64,000 bases of DNA from CAYORM01 sp964406375 (GCA_964406375.1 CAYORM010000004.1:1-64000); one strand, 5' to 3'. Shown: positions 25,724 to 34,406, counted from the first letter of the stretch. A program made the numbers and translations. The notes: generated by a model from the sequence alone, not told the origin.

Positions 25724-26469
25724 CCCTGCCTCCGGGCGGACGCGGCCGCAGAGCGCTGGCGCATCATGCGGTCGAAGCTCCAGGCGATGTGGTTGCGACG
25801 GATGAAGCCGACGGCACGGAAATCATGGCGCTGCAGGGCGACGAGGATGTCGGCGATCTCGGTGCGGAAGATCTCGATCTCCTCAATCAGGTCGAGCTTC
25901 CCCATTGTCTGGAGAACGAAGCGCGAGGTCTGGAAATAGAGCCGCTCGGAGACCTCGCGCAGCGCCCGATTGCCGATCACCTGGAGCAGCTCGAGCGCGA
26001 AGGCCATGTTCAGCCGCTGATAGGCGGCGGGGTCCGGCCCGCTGCGCAGCAGCTCGTCACATCCGGCCAGGATTGCGCGGATGCGGTCGAGATCGGCCGG
26101 GCTGCGTGGCCGCGGGTCCAGCTCGCCAATCAGCTCCGCCATCCGCGTCCTCAAGGCATAGATCTCGCGCAGATGCGGCGGATCGATCGTCGTGACGACG
26201 GTCGCGACACCGTGGCGGCTCTCGACCAGCCCTTCCGATTCCAGCACGGTGAGCACACGGCGGATCGGCGTGCGGCTGACGCCGAACTCGGCGGCCAGTC
26301 CCTCCTCGCCGATCCGCATGCCGGGCGGGTATTCCAGAAGGCAGATGCGCTCGCGGATCGCCCGGTGCAGCGCCTCGAACCGCGCCCGCGCCGCACCCCG
26401 CCCGCCGGCGCGCACCGATCCCGCGGTGGCCTCGCCACCGTCTGCACTCGTCTGCTTCGTCACGATCAA
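25720..26469 (-). CDS. GntR family regulator with FCD domain
   Basis: A 249-residue FadR/VanR-type regulator. The winged helix lies at about residues 30-100 (FEALHRAIRERICLLEYPPG, FGVSRTPIRRVLTVLESEGL). The all-helical FCD ligand domain follows, containing FALELLQVIGNRALREVSERLY. Such proteins bind a metal and a small carboxylate. It is translated with ehuA (4-bp overlap) and eutB (4-bp overlap), placing it inside the transporter/catabolism operon. Well-known ectoine clusters use a MocR-type GntR protein (EnuR) with an aminotransferase domain instead, so this is a different solution. A plausible operator is TTGTATACGT at 29782-29791 in the divergent promoter. Confidence 0.88.
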   Translation of the reverse strand: MIVTKQTSADGGEATAGSVRAGGRGAARARFEALHRAIRERICLLEYPPGMRIGEEGLAAEFGVSRTPIRRVLTVLESEGLVESRHGVATVVTTIDPPHLREIYALRTRMAELIGELDPRPRSPADLDRIRAILAGCDELLRSGPDPAAYQRLNMAFALELLQVIGNRALREVSERLYFQTSRFVLQTMGKLDLIEEIEIFRTEIADILVALQRHDFRAVGFIRRNHIAWSFDRMMRQRSAAASARRQG

Positions 26470-27305
26470 CCCGCGTCGAGCACCGCGCTGAGGAACTGCC
26501 GGGTCCGTTCATGCTGCGGATCGCCAAAGATCTGCTCAGGCGGTCCCTGCTCGGCGATGCGGCCACCATGGAAAAAGCAGACGCGATCGGAGAACTCCTT
26601 GGCGAAGCCCATCTGGTGCGTGACCATCAGCATGGTCAGATCATGCTCGGCCCCGAGCCGCCGGATGACCGCCAGGACCTCGCCGATCACCTCGGGGTCG
26701 AGCGCCGAGGTCACTTCGTCGAACAGCATCACCTTCGGCCGCATCGCCAGGGCCCGCGCGATGGCAACGCGCTGCTGCTGGCCGCCGGAGAGCTGGCTCG
26801 GATAGTGGTTCCGCTTGTCCGACAGGCCGACCATGGCCAGCAGTTCGGTCGCCCGCGCCTCGGCTTCCTCGCGCGACAGCCCGAGCACATGGATCGGCGC
26901 CTCGATGCAATTGCCGAGCGCGGTCATGTGCGGGAACAAGTTGAACTGCTGGAACACCATGCCGATGTTCGCACGCACCCGCCGCCGGTGCCGCTCATCC
27001 GCGGGAACGAGGCGGCCGCCCTTCTCCATATGCGTCAGCGGATGGCCGTCGACCCAGATGACCCCGCCGTCGATCCGCTCCAGCGTCATCAGCATCCGCA
27101 GCACGGTCGTCTTGCCGGAACCGGACGGGCCGATGATCGAGACCTTCTCATTGGGTGCGATGTCGAGATTGAGATCGTCGAGCACCACGAGGCTGCCATA
27201 GCGCTTCGTCACGCCTTCGAAGCGCACCATGGGTTCGCTGCCGCGGGTGGCTGCTGCCGCGCCACCGGCGCCGGCCATCCGCGCGGGATCGGTGTCGTGA
27301 GGCAT
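26466..27305 (-). CDS. ehuA: Ectoine/hydroxyectoine ABC transporter ATP-binding protein
   Basis: A 279-residue polar-amino-acid-type ATPase. Walker A is IIGPSGSGKTT, the Q-loop VFQQFNLFPHMTAL, the signature LSGGQQQRVAIARAL, Walker B VMLFDEVTSALDPE, and the H-loop MVTHQMGFAKE. The start is the ATG at 27305, which overlaps the ehuD stop as TGATG; the reading frame is open much further upstream, but that part lies antisense-frame within ehuD. It partners the permeases EhuC/EhuD. Assignment to ectoine rests on the EhuB-like binding protein and the surrounding catabolic genes. Confidence 0.9.
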   Translation of the reverse strand: MPHDTDPARMAGAGGAAAATRGSEPMVRFEGVTKRYGSLVVLDDLNLDIAPNEKVSIIGPSGSGKTTVLRMLMTLERIDGGVIWVDGHPLTHMEKGGRLVPADERHRRRVRANIGMVFQQFNLFPHMTALGNCIEAPIHVLGLSREEAEARATELLAMVGLSDKRNHYPSQLSGGQQQRVAIARALAMRPKVMLFDEVTSALDPEVIGEVLAVIRRLGAEHDLTMLMVTHQMGFAKEFSDRVCFFHGGRIAEQGPPEQIFGDPQHERTRQFLSAVLDAG

Positions 27306-27958
27306 CAGGGTCGCTCCTTGAGCCGGCGCTCGACCCAGCGGACCAGCGCTGCCGAGATCAGGCTGAAGACGAGGAAGATGAGGCCGACGAGCGTGATCGG
27401 CTCGAGATAGCGGAAGGTCTGCGATCCGATGTTCTTGGCCGTCTGCATCAGCTCGAGCACGGCGATGGCGGACAAGAGCGGCGTCTCCTTGAACAGCGCG
27501 ATCAGGTAGTTGCCGAGCGCCGGCACGACCGGCGGCAAGGCCTGGGGAATGATGATGGCGCGCCAGGTCCGCCACGGCCCGAAATTGAGCGCCGTCGCCG
27601 CCTCCCATTGGCCGCGCGGCACGTTCTCGATACCGGCGCGGTACACCTCCGAGCAATAGGTCGCGTAATGCAGCCCGATCGCCACGACACCGGCGGTGAA
27701 GGCGGAGAGCACGACGCCGAATTCGGGGAAGACGAAGTACAGGAAGTAGATCTGGATCAGCAGCGGCGTGCCGCGGATCGCCTCCACGAGGCCGCCGACC
27801 GGCCAGGAGATCCAGCGCGAGCGCGACATGCGGGCGATCGCCAGCACGAGGCCGAGTACGGCCGCGATGATGAAGCCGATCACCGTCGCCTGCACCGTCA
27901 CGATAGCGGCCCGGCCGAGGATGGGCAGGATCTCGAGGACGAAGCCCCAATCGATCAT
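27305..27958 (-). CDS. ehuD: Ectoine/hydroxyectoine ABC transporter permease EhuD-like
   Basis: A 217-residue His/Glu/Gln/Arg/opine-type permease. Three or more helices are visible, and the EIRGTPLLIQIYFLYFVFP-type motif (EAIRGTPLLIQ) plus the docking loop AATALNFGPWRTWRAIIIPQA (about residues 135-155) are typical. It starts at the ATG 27958, which overlaps the ehuC stop by 4 bp, and ends overlapping ehuA. Together with EhuC it forms the membrane channel. Which of the two paralogous permeases corresponds to EhuC or EhuD is assigned by gene order and could be swapped. Confidence 0.85.
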   Translation of the reverse strand: MIDWGFVLEILPILGRAAIVTVQATVIGFIIAAVLGLVLAIARMSRSRWISWPVGGLVEAIRGTPLLIQIYFLYFVFPEFGVVLSAFTAGVVAIGLHYATYCSEVYRAGIENVPRGQWEAATALNFGPWRTWRAIIIPQALPPVVPALGNYLIALFKETPLLSAIAVLELMQTAKNIGSQTFRYLEPITLVGLIFLVFSLISAALVRWVERRLKERP

Positions 27959-28677
27959 GCCGCCCTGCCCCGGCCGAGGCCGACCGACAGGCGCCGCTCG
28001 AACCAGCGGACGCCGGCGGTGATGAGCAGCGACAGGCACAGATAGCCGACCAGCACGACGCTGAAGATCTCGACCGTGCGCAGCGTGGTCTGGTTCATCT
28101 GCTGCGCCCGGAAGGTCAGATCACCGATGGTGATCAGCGAGACGAGCGCCGTCGCCTTGAGCAGTTCGATCAGCAGATTGCCCCAGGGCGGCACCATGCG
28201 GATCAGCGCCTGGGGCACGATCACCCGGCGCAGCATCAGCCCGCGGCTCATGTTGAGCGCGGTCGCCGCCTCCCATTGGCCGCGCGGCACGGCGAGGATG
28301 GCGCCGCGCACGACCTCTGCGCCATAGGCCCCGACATTGAGTCCGAGCCCGAGCACCGCGACGGTGAGCGGCGACATCACGATGCCGAAATGCGGCAGCA
28401 CGAAGAACAGCCAGAACAGCTGCACCAGCGCCGAGGTGCCGCGGAAGATCTCAATATAGGCGGCGGCGAGCCAGCGCAGCGGCAGCGGGCCGTAGAGCTT
28501 GGCGAGCGCCGCGACGAAGGCACAGAGCACCGCGAGGATGCTCGCCAGCACCGTGATCTCGATGGTGACGAGCGCCCCCTGGAGCAGGCCAGGCAAGAGG
28601 TCCCGGAAGCCGGCGAAGCTGGCTGCTACCAGCCCGCCGGCAAAGCCGAGGATCAGCAGCACGAGGGCACGCTGCAC
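27955..28677 (-). CDS. ehuC: Ectoine/hydroxyectoine ABC transporter permease EhuC-like
   Basis: A 240-residue permease of the polar amino acid family. N-terminal helix LVLLILGFAGGLVAASFAG, IEIFRGTSALVQLFWLFFVLP (periplasmic-facing family motif), and the EAA-type docking loop AATALNMSRGLMLRRVIVPQA are visible. It follows ehuB by 24 bp and is coupled to ehuD by ATGA overlap. The N-terminus is slightly longer than in many family members, suggesting an added membrane segment. The specificity is deduced from the linked binding protein. Confidence 0.87.
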   Translation of the reverse strand: MQRALVLLILGFAGGLVAASFAGFRDLLPGLLQGALVTIEITVLASILAVLCAFVAALAKLYGPLPLRWLAAAYIEIFRGTSALVQLFWLFFVLPHFGIVMSPLTVAVLGLGLNVGAYGAEVVRGAILAVPRGQWEAATALNMSRGLMLRRVIVPQALIRMVPPWGNLLIELLKATALVSLITIGDLTFRAQQMNQTTLRTVEIFSVVLVGYLCLSLLITAGVRWFERRLSVGLGRGRAA

Positions 28678-28701
28678 CGGCTCTCTCCCCCCGTCCGGTG
28701 T

Positions 28702-29586
28702 TTACTCGCCCGCGCAGAGCTCCGCGGTCGTGGCGACGGGCAGGTAGTCGGCGCCGAAGCCGAACGGCTCCACCAGCGCGATGTGCTCCGGCGAGCCGAT
28801 GAACTTCTCGAGCTCGGCATTGAACGCGGCCAGCAGGTCCTCGTCCTCCTTGCGGAAGCCGAAGCCGCCATGGCCCTTCACCGATGTGCCGGCGACCGTG
28901 TCGAACGGCTGGGTCATCTCGACGCCGGCATCGGGCCCGGCCGTCTCGACCAGGTTCTGGATCGACAGGCTGGTCAGTGCGAAGGCGTCGATCCGGCCGG
29001 TCCGCACGGCGGCGACGCCCGAAGGCCCGTCGGGGAAGCTTGAGATCTGCTCGGCCGGAACGCCCGACTGCTCGGCATAGCCGCCCTCGACAGCACCGGA
29101 CATCACGCCGAGCCGCGCCTCCGGATTGGCGGCCACGTCGTCATAGTTGTTGAGGCCGAGCGGATTGCCCTCGGCAACGAGGAAGGCCTGGCCGATGCCA
29201 TAGGAGGGCTCGGAGAAGGCGATCTGCTCGCAGCGCTGCGGGTTGATGAACATGCCCGCCGCGATGATGTCGAAGCGCCCGGCCTGCAGACCCGGGATCA
29301 GCGAGCCGAATTCGGTCAGGACACCGTCGACCTCCGGGATGCCGAGCTGGTTCAGGATGTACTTGGCAACTTCCGGCGCCTCGCCCGTCAGCTCGCCCGC
29401 GGTGGTCGCGAAACCGAACGGCGCCTCATTGGCGAAGCCGACGCGGATGAAGCCCTGCTCCCGCGCGCGTTCCAGCGTGCTCTGCGCCGATGCCGTGCCG
29501 GCGGCGGCGAGCGTCGCGAGGACCGCCACCGCCGCAACGGCGCACCGGGTGAAGAGCAGACCCTGCGTCGTATCCAGACTGCGCAT
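28702..29586 (-). CDS. ehuB: Ectoine/hydroxyectoine-binding periplasmic protein
   Basis: A 294-residue family-3 solute-binding protein. Signal peptide to about residue 35 (ends TASAQ). Its mature start, GFIRVGFANEAPFGF, then FGSLIPGLQAGRFDIIAAG and MFINPQRCEQIAFS, follow the Sinorhizobium EhuB pattern. From memory of that structure, the ectoine-contacting Glu and Phe (NEAPF), the Phe of MFINP and the Arg of PQRC are conserved, while the Tyr before GSLIPGL is Phe here. NPLGLNNYDDVAANPEARLG and RIDAFALTSLSIQNLV also match EhuB. Start at 29586 has AAGGAGG five nucleotides upstream. It heads the leftward operon. Confidence 0.9.
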   Translation of the reverse strand: MRSLDTTQGLLFTRCAVAAVAVLATLAAAGTASAQSTLERAREQGFIRVGFANEAPFGFATTAGELTGEAPEVAKYILNQLGIPEVDGVLTEFGSLIPGLQAGRFDIIAAGMFINPQRCEQIAFSEPSYGIGQAFLVAEGNPLGLNNYDDVAANPEARLGVMSGAVEGGYAEQSGVPAEQISSFPDGPSGVAAVRTGRIDAFALTSLSIQNLVETAGPDAGVEMTQPFDTVAGTSVKGHGGFGFRKEDEDLLAAFNAELEKFIGSPEHIALVEPFGFGADYLPVATTAELCAGE

Positions 29587-29664
29587 TCCAGCCTCCTTAT
29601 GGAATTGGCCGCCCGGCTGCGGACCCCCTCCGCCGTCGGACGTGTCGGTTCGTCGATCGCATGG

Positions 29665-29693
29665 ACCATACGTCGACGGACCCTGGCGCGCAA
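29665..29693 (-). promoter_or_regulatory. Weak candidate promoter for ehuB operon
   Basis: On the minus strand TTGCGC (29693-29688), 17 bp spacer, TATGGT (29670-29665), about 80 nt before the ehuB start. Match is modest; it is the best-spaced pair in the 254-bp divergent region on this strand. Confidence 0.35.
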
Positions 29694-29762
29694 CGGTTGG
29701 ACACAACTGTTTGGCGCACTTCTCCTGTTTTCATCAGCTTTACAGTCCTCTCAAGCATTCGA

Positions 29763-29790
29763 TTGAAAAGGCACCGCCGTGTTGTATACG
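29763..29790 (+). promoter_or_regulatory. Promoter of the doeA/eutD-like gene, with possible GntR operator
   Basis: TTGAAA (29763-29768, five of six), 16 bp spacer, TATACG (29785-29790, four of six), 50 bp before the ATG at 29841. The -10 lies within TTGTATACGT (29782-29791), a short palindrome resembling FCD-type GntR sites (T.GT..AC.A pattern). Confidence 0.5.
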
Positions 29791-29840
29791 TCTCGCTCGG
29801 TGCAGCATGGGCGGCATCATCGCTGATCTGGGGCAGACCG

Positions 29841-30998
29841 ATGCGAATGCGGGACGATCTGGTGTTCTCGATGAAGGAGTATGCGGACCGGCTCGACCGG
29901 TTGCGCCGCACGATGGCCGAGCGCCACGTCGACGCCTTTATCGTCACGACGCCGGAGAACATGTTCTATCTGACCGGCTATCAGACGCCGGGCTACTATT
30001 GGTTCCAGGCGCTCGTCGTGCCGCTCGAGGGCGAGGCCTTCATGGTCACGCGCCAGCTCGAGGACAGCAACGTCCAGACCCGCACCTGGATCTCCGAGAG
30101 CCATCCCTATCAGGATCACGAAGACCCGCCGGCAGCGCTTGCGCGGACGATGATCTGGTTCGGCCTCGGCCAAGCCGCGATCGGCTACGAACGCAACTGC
30201 TATTTCTTCCGCGCGACCGAGCAGGAGGCGCTGTTCAACTCGCTGCCCGACGCCCGCTTCGTCGATCTGTCAGGCACGGTGGAGGCGATGCGGCTCGTCA
30301 AGTCACCGGCCGAGATCGAGCTGATGCGGCGTGCCGCCAAGACGACCGAGGCCGGCATGCGCGCCGGCATCGACGCCGTCGCCGCCGGTGTCTCGGAGAA
30401 TGACATCGCGGCCGACATGCAGGCCGCGATGACGCGCGCCGGCAGCGAGTATCCGGCGATCGCGCCGTTCGTCGCCTCGGGGTGGCGCGGTGCCGTCGGC
30501 CACGCCACCTGGGAGGGCCGCATCATCGAGCATGGCGATGTCGTCTTTCTCGAGCTCGGCGGCTGCATCCACCGCTATCACACGGCGATGATGCGCACCG
30601 TCGTCGTCGGCAAGGCGCCGCCCGAGGTGATCGAGGCCGAAGCGCTGGTGCGCGACGCGATGGCCGCCACGATGGACGCGATCCGCCCCGGCGTGCCGGC
30701 GCATGAGGTCGACCGGGTGGCCCGCTCGGTCATCTCGCGCGGCGCCGCCGGGGCAACCCAGGCGGCGCGGTCGGGCTATTCCATCGGCATCGCCTTCGCG
30801 CCCGATTGGGGCGAGGGTCACATCCTGAGCCTGATGGCCGGCCACAACACCCCTCTGGAAGAGAACATGACCTTCCATCTGATCCCCTGGGTGCAGGTCC
30901 CGGGGATCGCCGGCGTCGGCCTGTCGGAGACGGTGCGCGTCACCGACAGCGGCTGCGAGAGCCTGTTCAGCTTCGACCGGCGGGTGTTCGTCCGCTAA
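29841..30998 (+). CDS. doeA: M24-fold hydrolase, ectoine hydrolase-like (DoeA/EutD family)
   Basis: A 385-residue protein with a creatinase N-terminal domain (YADRLDRLRRTMAERHVDAF, ENMFYLTGYQTPGYYW) and a C-terminal pita-bread domain. The classical M24 metal ligands are lost: the DxG Asp is Glu in FLELGGC, and the next Asp is missing in RYHTAMMRTVVVG. This agrees with ectoine hydrolases, which are metal-independent. EYPAIAPFV, GCIHRYH and FAPDWGEGH also resemble that family. The N-terminus differs from typical DoeA/EutD (LTGYQTPGYYW rather than LTGYDGWSFY), so the ring substrate may differ. Transcribed divergently from ehuB. The start at 29841 is the first of several close ATGs (29847, 29871). 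Confidence 0.8.
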   Translation: MRMRDDLVFSMKEYADRLDRLRRTMAERHVDAFIVTTPENMFYLTGYQTPGYYWFQALVVPLEGEAFMVTRQLEDSNVQTRTWISESHPYQDHEDPPAALARTMIWFGLGQAAIGYERNCYFFRATEQEALFNSLPDARFVDLSGTVEAMRLVKSPAEIELMRRAAKTTEAGMRAGIDAVAAGVSENDIAADMQAAMTRAGSEYPAIAPFVASGWRGAVGHATWEGRIIEHGDVVFLELGGCIHRYHTAMMRTVVVGKAPPEVIEAEALVRDAMAATMDAIRPGVPAHEVDRVARSVISRGAAGATQAARSGYSIGIAFAPDWGEGHILSLMAGHNTPLEENMTFHLIPWVQVPGIAGVGLSETVRVTDSGCESLFSFDRRVFVR

Positions 30999-31008
30999 GG
31001 CCCGTCTC

Positions 31009-32739
31009 CTACCGCCCCGCCGCGCTGCCGTCGCGGCGGGGATCGGCGGCGCCGACGAGCCCCTCCAGCGTCACCATCACCCCGTGCAGGCCGGAATTAT
31101 ACGGTCTGACGCTTATCGTGTGGCCGAGTGCCTCGAGCGCGGGCGCGAGGGTCTCCGCCTCGGTCCCCGCCTCCAGCTCGGTCGGCCCGTTGCGGTTGCC
31201 GACATGGCCGAGCGCCACCGCCGCCGGCAGGTCTAGGCCGAGATCGATCACCCCCACGATCGTCTGGGCGACGTGCGGGATGATGGTGCTGCCGCCGGTC
31301 GAGCCGATCACCAGGAAGAGCTCGCCCTCCGGGTCGAGAACGATGGTCGGTGCCATCGAGCTGCGCGGCCGCTTGCCTGCCTCGACCCGATTGGCGACGG
31401 CTACGCCATCCCTTTCCGGCACGAAGGCGAAATCCGTCAGCTCGTTGTTGAGGATGAACCCGCCGACCATCAGATGGGCCCCGAACGGCCCCTCTATGGA
31501 GCTGGTCAGCGCCACCGCATTGCCCGCCGCATCGACGATCGAGACATGGGTGGTGCCGGGTCGCCCATCCATCCCATCGGGCGACAGGGACCCCGCACCC
31601 GGCGGCGTCCCGGCGGCAACCGGCACGGTCTGCGCCGCCGCACCGTCGATCAGCGCCGCGCGATCGGCGAGGTAGGCCGGATCGAGCAGCCCCTCGATCG
31701 GCACCGGCACGGCATCGGAATCGGCGAGATAGAGATCGCGATCGGCGTAGGCGAGCTTGCCCGCCTCTGCGAAGAGATGCCACCGCGCCGCCTCGTCCAG
31801 CGCGGCGAGGTCGAAACCGGAGAGCATCCCCAGGATCTGCCCGACGGCGACGCCGCCCGAGGAGGGTGGCCCCATGCCGCAGACCGAATGCGCACGATAG
31901 GCGATGCACACCGGCGGTCGCTCGACGACCTCATAGGCGGCGAGGTCGGCCTCGGCCAGCAGGCCGGGATTGCCAGCGGCGCCGCCCGCCGTATCGCCCG
32001 CCACCGCGGCGATGATCGCCGCACCGATCGGCCCCTCGTAGAACGGCGCCGTTCCGCCCTCGGCGAGAAGGCGCAACGTGTCGGCGAACTCCGGATTGCG
32101 CACCGTGTCGCCGAGCGCGATGGGGGTGCCGCCCGGCATCAGATAGGCGGCGAGGGCCGGATCGCGGGCGATCCGCTCCGCCTCGGCCGCAGCCGCTTCG
32201 GCGAGACGCGGCGAGACCGCGAAGCCGTCCTCGGCGAAGGTGATGGCCGGTTCGAGAAGACGAGCCCAGTCGAGCCGGCCCCAGCGCGCATGCGCCTCGG
32301 CGAGCAGCGCGAGCGTGCCCGGTGTGCCGACCGACCGACCACCGACCACCGCATCCCAGAACCCCATCGGCGCGCCATCGGCGTCGAGGAACAGCGTCTC
32401 ATCGGCGGCGAGCGGCGCCGTCTCACGGCCGTCGAGCGTGGTGATCTCCCCGGTCGCCGCGTCGTAATGGACGAGGAAGGCGCCGCCGCCGATCCCCGAG
32501 CTCTGCGGTTCGACGAGGTTCAGGACCATCTGGACCGCCACCATCGCATCGACGGCGCTGCCGCCCTCAGCCAGCACCGCCTCGCCCGCCTCCACGGCGA
32601 GCGGATGCGCCGCGGCGATCATGTAATCGGTGCCGGTAGCGCTTTTCGCGCCGGCATCGAATGCGGCGGCCGGTGCGAACGGAAGCGTCGCGGTCAGAAG
32701 AATGGCCGCGATCGGCCGTGCGAGAGGTGAACGTTTCAT
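31009..32739 (-). CDS. ggt: Gamma-glutamyltransferase (periplasmic)
   Basis: A 576-residue Ntn-hydrolase precursor with a Sec signal peptide (residues 1-~26). It self-cleaves before Thr396 in GRPGTTHVSIVD to give large and small subunits. Also seen: VEPQSSGIGGGAFLVHYD, LDGRETAP, GMGPPSSGGVAVGQIL and GSTGGSTIIPHVAQT. It hydrolyses or transfers gamma-glutamyl groups from glutathione and related amides in the periplasm. AAGGAGC precedes the ATG at good distance. It is convergent with the hydrolase gene and divergent from the xylulokinase gene. A link to gamma-glutamylated amines made by the ligases upstream is tempting, but those are cytoplasmic. Confidence 0.93.
   Translation of the reverse strand: MKRSPLARPIAAILLTATLPFAPAAAFDAGAKSATGTDYMIAAAHPLAVEAGEAVLAEGGSAVDAMVAVQMVLNLVEPQSSGIGGGAFLVHYDAATGEITTLDGRETAPLAADETLFLDADGAPMGFWDAVVGGRSVGTPGTLALLAEAHARWGRLDWARLLEPAITFAEDGFAVSPRLAEAAAAEAERIARDPALAAYLMPGGTPIALGDTVRNPEFADTLRLLAEGGTAPFYEGPIGAAIIAAVAGDTAGGAAGNPGLLAEADLAAYEVVERPPVCIAYRAHSVCGMGPPSSGGVAVGQILGMLSGFDLAALDEAARWHLFAEAGKLAYADRDLYLADSDAVPVPIEGLLDPAYLADRAALIDGAAAQTVPVAAGTPPGAGSLSPDGMDGRPGTTHVSIVDAAGNAVALTSSIEGPFGAHLMVGGFILNNELTDFAFVPERDGVAVANRVEAGKRPRSSMAPTIVLDPEGELFLVIGSTGGSTIIPHVAQTIVGVIDLGLDLPAAVALGHVGNRNGPTELEAGTEAETLAPALEALGHTISVRPYNSGLHGVMVTLEGLVGAADPRRDGSAAGR
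31015..31041. terminator. Perfect 10-bp hairpin between convergent doeA and ggt
   Basis: CCCCGCCGCG (31015-31024) pairs with CGCGGCGGGG (31032-31041) around a 7-nt loop. It overlaps the last codons of ggt and lies 17 bp after the doeA stop, so it can serve as a shared transcription barrier. No T-run. Confidence 0.45.
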
Positions 32740-32903
32740 TGCAATGCTCCTTGCCGCTGATCCCGCGGCGCCCCGCCCTTACCCGACACTGTGCCAGCCC
32801 GGCGCCGCGACCGGAACCCGTGGCCGGACGCCGCTGCCGCATTGCCGGCGAAGGGCCGCTGGGGCATCTAGCCGAAATCTCATCGCCCCATCCCGTGAGC
32901 ACC

Positions 32904-34406
32904 ATGCCGACCTATCTGCTCGGCCTCGACGCCGGCACCTCCGTCACCAAGGCCGCCGTCTTCGACGCCGGCGGGACCCAGCACGCCGTGGCGTCGCGGC
33001 GCATCCGGATCGATCGGCCGCATCCCGGCTGGTGCGAGACCGATGCCGAGGCGGCCTGGTCCACGGCCGCGGCGGTGATCCGGGAGGCGATCGCGGCGTC
33101 GGGCGTCGATCCGCGCGCGATCGCCGGCGTCGGACTCTCGGCCGCGATGGTCGGCGCTTGGGTGGTCGATGCCGAGGGATCACCGGTCCGCCCGGGGATC
33201 TTCTGGGAGGATTCGCGCAGCCAGCCATTGCTCGATGCGATGGAGACGCGCGAGCCCGGCTTCATGTCGCGCATCTTCGCCGCCGATGGCTGCGTCCTGC
33301 AGCAGGGGTGCACCCTGCCGGTGCTGCGCTGGCTGCTCGATGAGGAACCGGCGGCGATGGCGCGGGCACGGGCGGTGCTCGGCTACAAGGATTTCCTGCG
33401 GCTGCGCCTGACCGGCCGCCTCGCCGCCGACCCGACCGAGGCGGCCGTCGCCCCCGGCGATGCGCGGCTGCGCGACCGCAGCCCGGAGATGATGCGGCTC
33501 TTCGGGCTGGAGAAGGCCGTCGGCCTCTTTGCCCCCGTCGCACCTTCGGAGACGATCGCCGGCACCGTCACCGAGGCTGCGGCAGAGGCGACGGGGCTGC
33601 GCGCGGGCACGCCCGTCGCGATCGGCGCGGGCGATGTCGCCGCCACCGTGATCGGCGCCGGCGCGCTCGCGCCCGGCACTGCCGTCACGATCTTGGGCAC
33701 GACCTGCCTCAACGGCGTTGTGCTCGACCGGCCGAGTTTCGAGCCACCCGATCTCGGCCTGCTCTTCACACTGCCGGGCGATGCCTGGATGCGCACCATG
33801 GTGAATGTCGCCGGCACCACCAATCTCGACTGGGCGCTGGCGACGCTGGCGCCGGATCTCGCGGCGCTCGCCGATCCGTGGAGCGCGCTCGAGGCGCAGA
33901 TTGCGCCGCTGCCGGTCGGTTCGGAAGGCGTGACGTGGCTGCCCTATCTGAGCGAGAGCGGCATCATCGCCCCCATCGTTTCACCCTCTGCCCGCGCCGG
34001 CTTCGCCGGGCTCGCGCCGCGCCACGGCCGGGCGCATCTGCTGCGGGCCGTCTATGAGGGTGTCGCCCTGTCGATCCGCGACTGTTTCGACGCGCTCGGA
34101 CGGCGGGACGACATCACCGAGATCGTCCTGTGCGGCGGCGGCGGGCGCAGCCGGCTGTGGACGCAGATGATCGCCGACGCGCTGCAGCGCCGGGTCGTCG
34201 TGCCGAGCGGAACCGAGTTCGGCGCGCGCGGTGCCGCCCTTCTCGCCGCGACGGCGATCGGCCTTTTCCCCTCGATCCGCGCTGCAGCCGACACCGCACG
34301 GACGATCCAGCGCGCGCAGTCCCCCGACCCGTCAGCGGCCCCGGCCTGGGAGGCGGCACTCGCCACCTACCGGCGGCGGCGCGATGCGGCGATCGCGGCC
34401 AGTTGA
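32904..34406 (+). CDS. FGGY-family carbohydrate kinase (xylulokinase-like)
   Basis: A 500-residue sugar kinase. The N-terminal phosphate-binding motif is LLGLDAGTSVTKAAVFDAGG; GIFWEDSRSQP contributes to the sugar site; the C-terminal ATP domain contains AIGAGDVAATVIGAG and EIVLCGGGGRSRLWTQMIAD, then SGTEFGARGAALLAA. It phosphorylates a pentulose, hexulose or polyol; xylulose is only the usual default. Start at ATG 32904, with an alternative GTG at 32895. It leads an operon for a GntR/UTRA regulator, a SIS protein and an ABC importer, so its substrate is probably the imported sugar. Confidence 0.88.
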   Translation: MPTYLLGLDAGTSVTKAAVFDAGGTQHAVASRRIRIDRPHPGWCETDAEAAWSTAAAVIREAIAASGVDPRAIAGVGLSAAMVGAWVVDAEGSPVRPGIFWEDSRSQPLLDAMETREPGFMSRIFAADGCVLQQGCTLPVLRWLLDEEPAAMARARAVLGYKDFLRLRLTGRLAADPTEAAVAPGDARLRDRSPEMMRLFGLEKAVGLFAPVAPSETIAGTVTEAAAEATGLRAGTPVAIGAGDVAATVIGAGALAPGTAVTILGTTCLNGVVLDRPSFEPPDLGLLFTLPGDAWMRTMVNVAGTTNLDWALATLAPDLAALADPWSALEAQIAPLPVGSEGVTWLPYLSESGIIAPIVSPSARAGFAGLAPRHGRAHLLRAVYEGVALSIRDCFDALGRRDDITEIVLCGGGGRSRLWTQMIADALQRRVVVPSGTEFGARGAALLAATAIGLFPSIRAAADTARTIQRAQSPDPSAAPAWEAALATYRRRRDAAIAAS

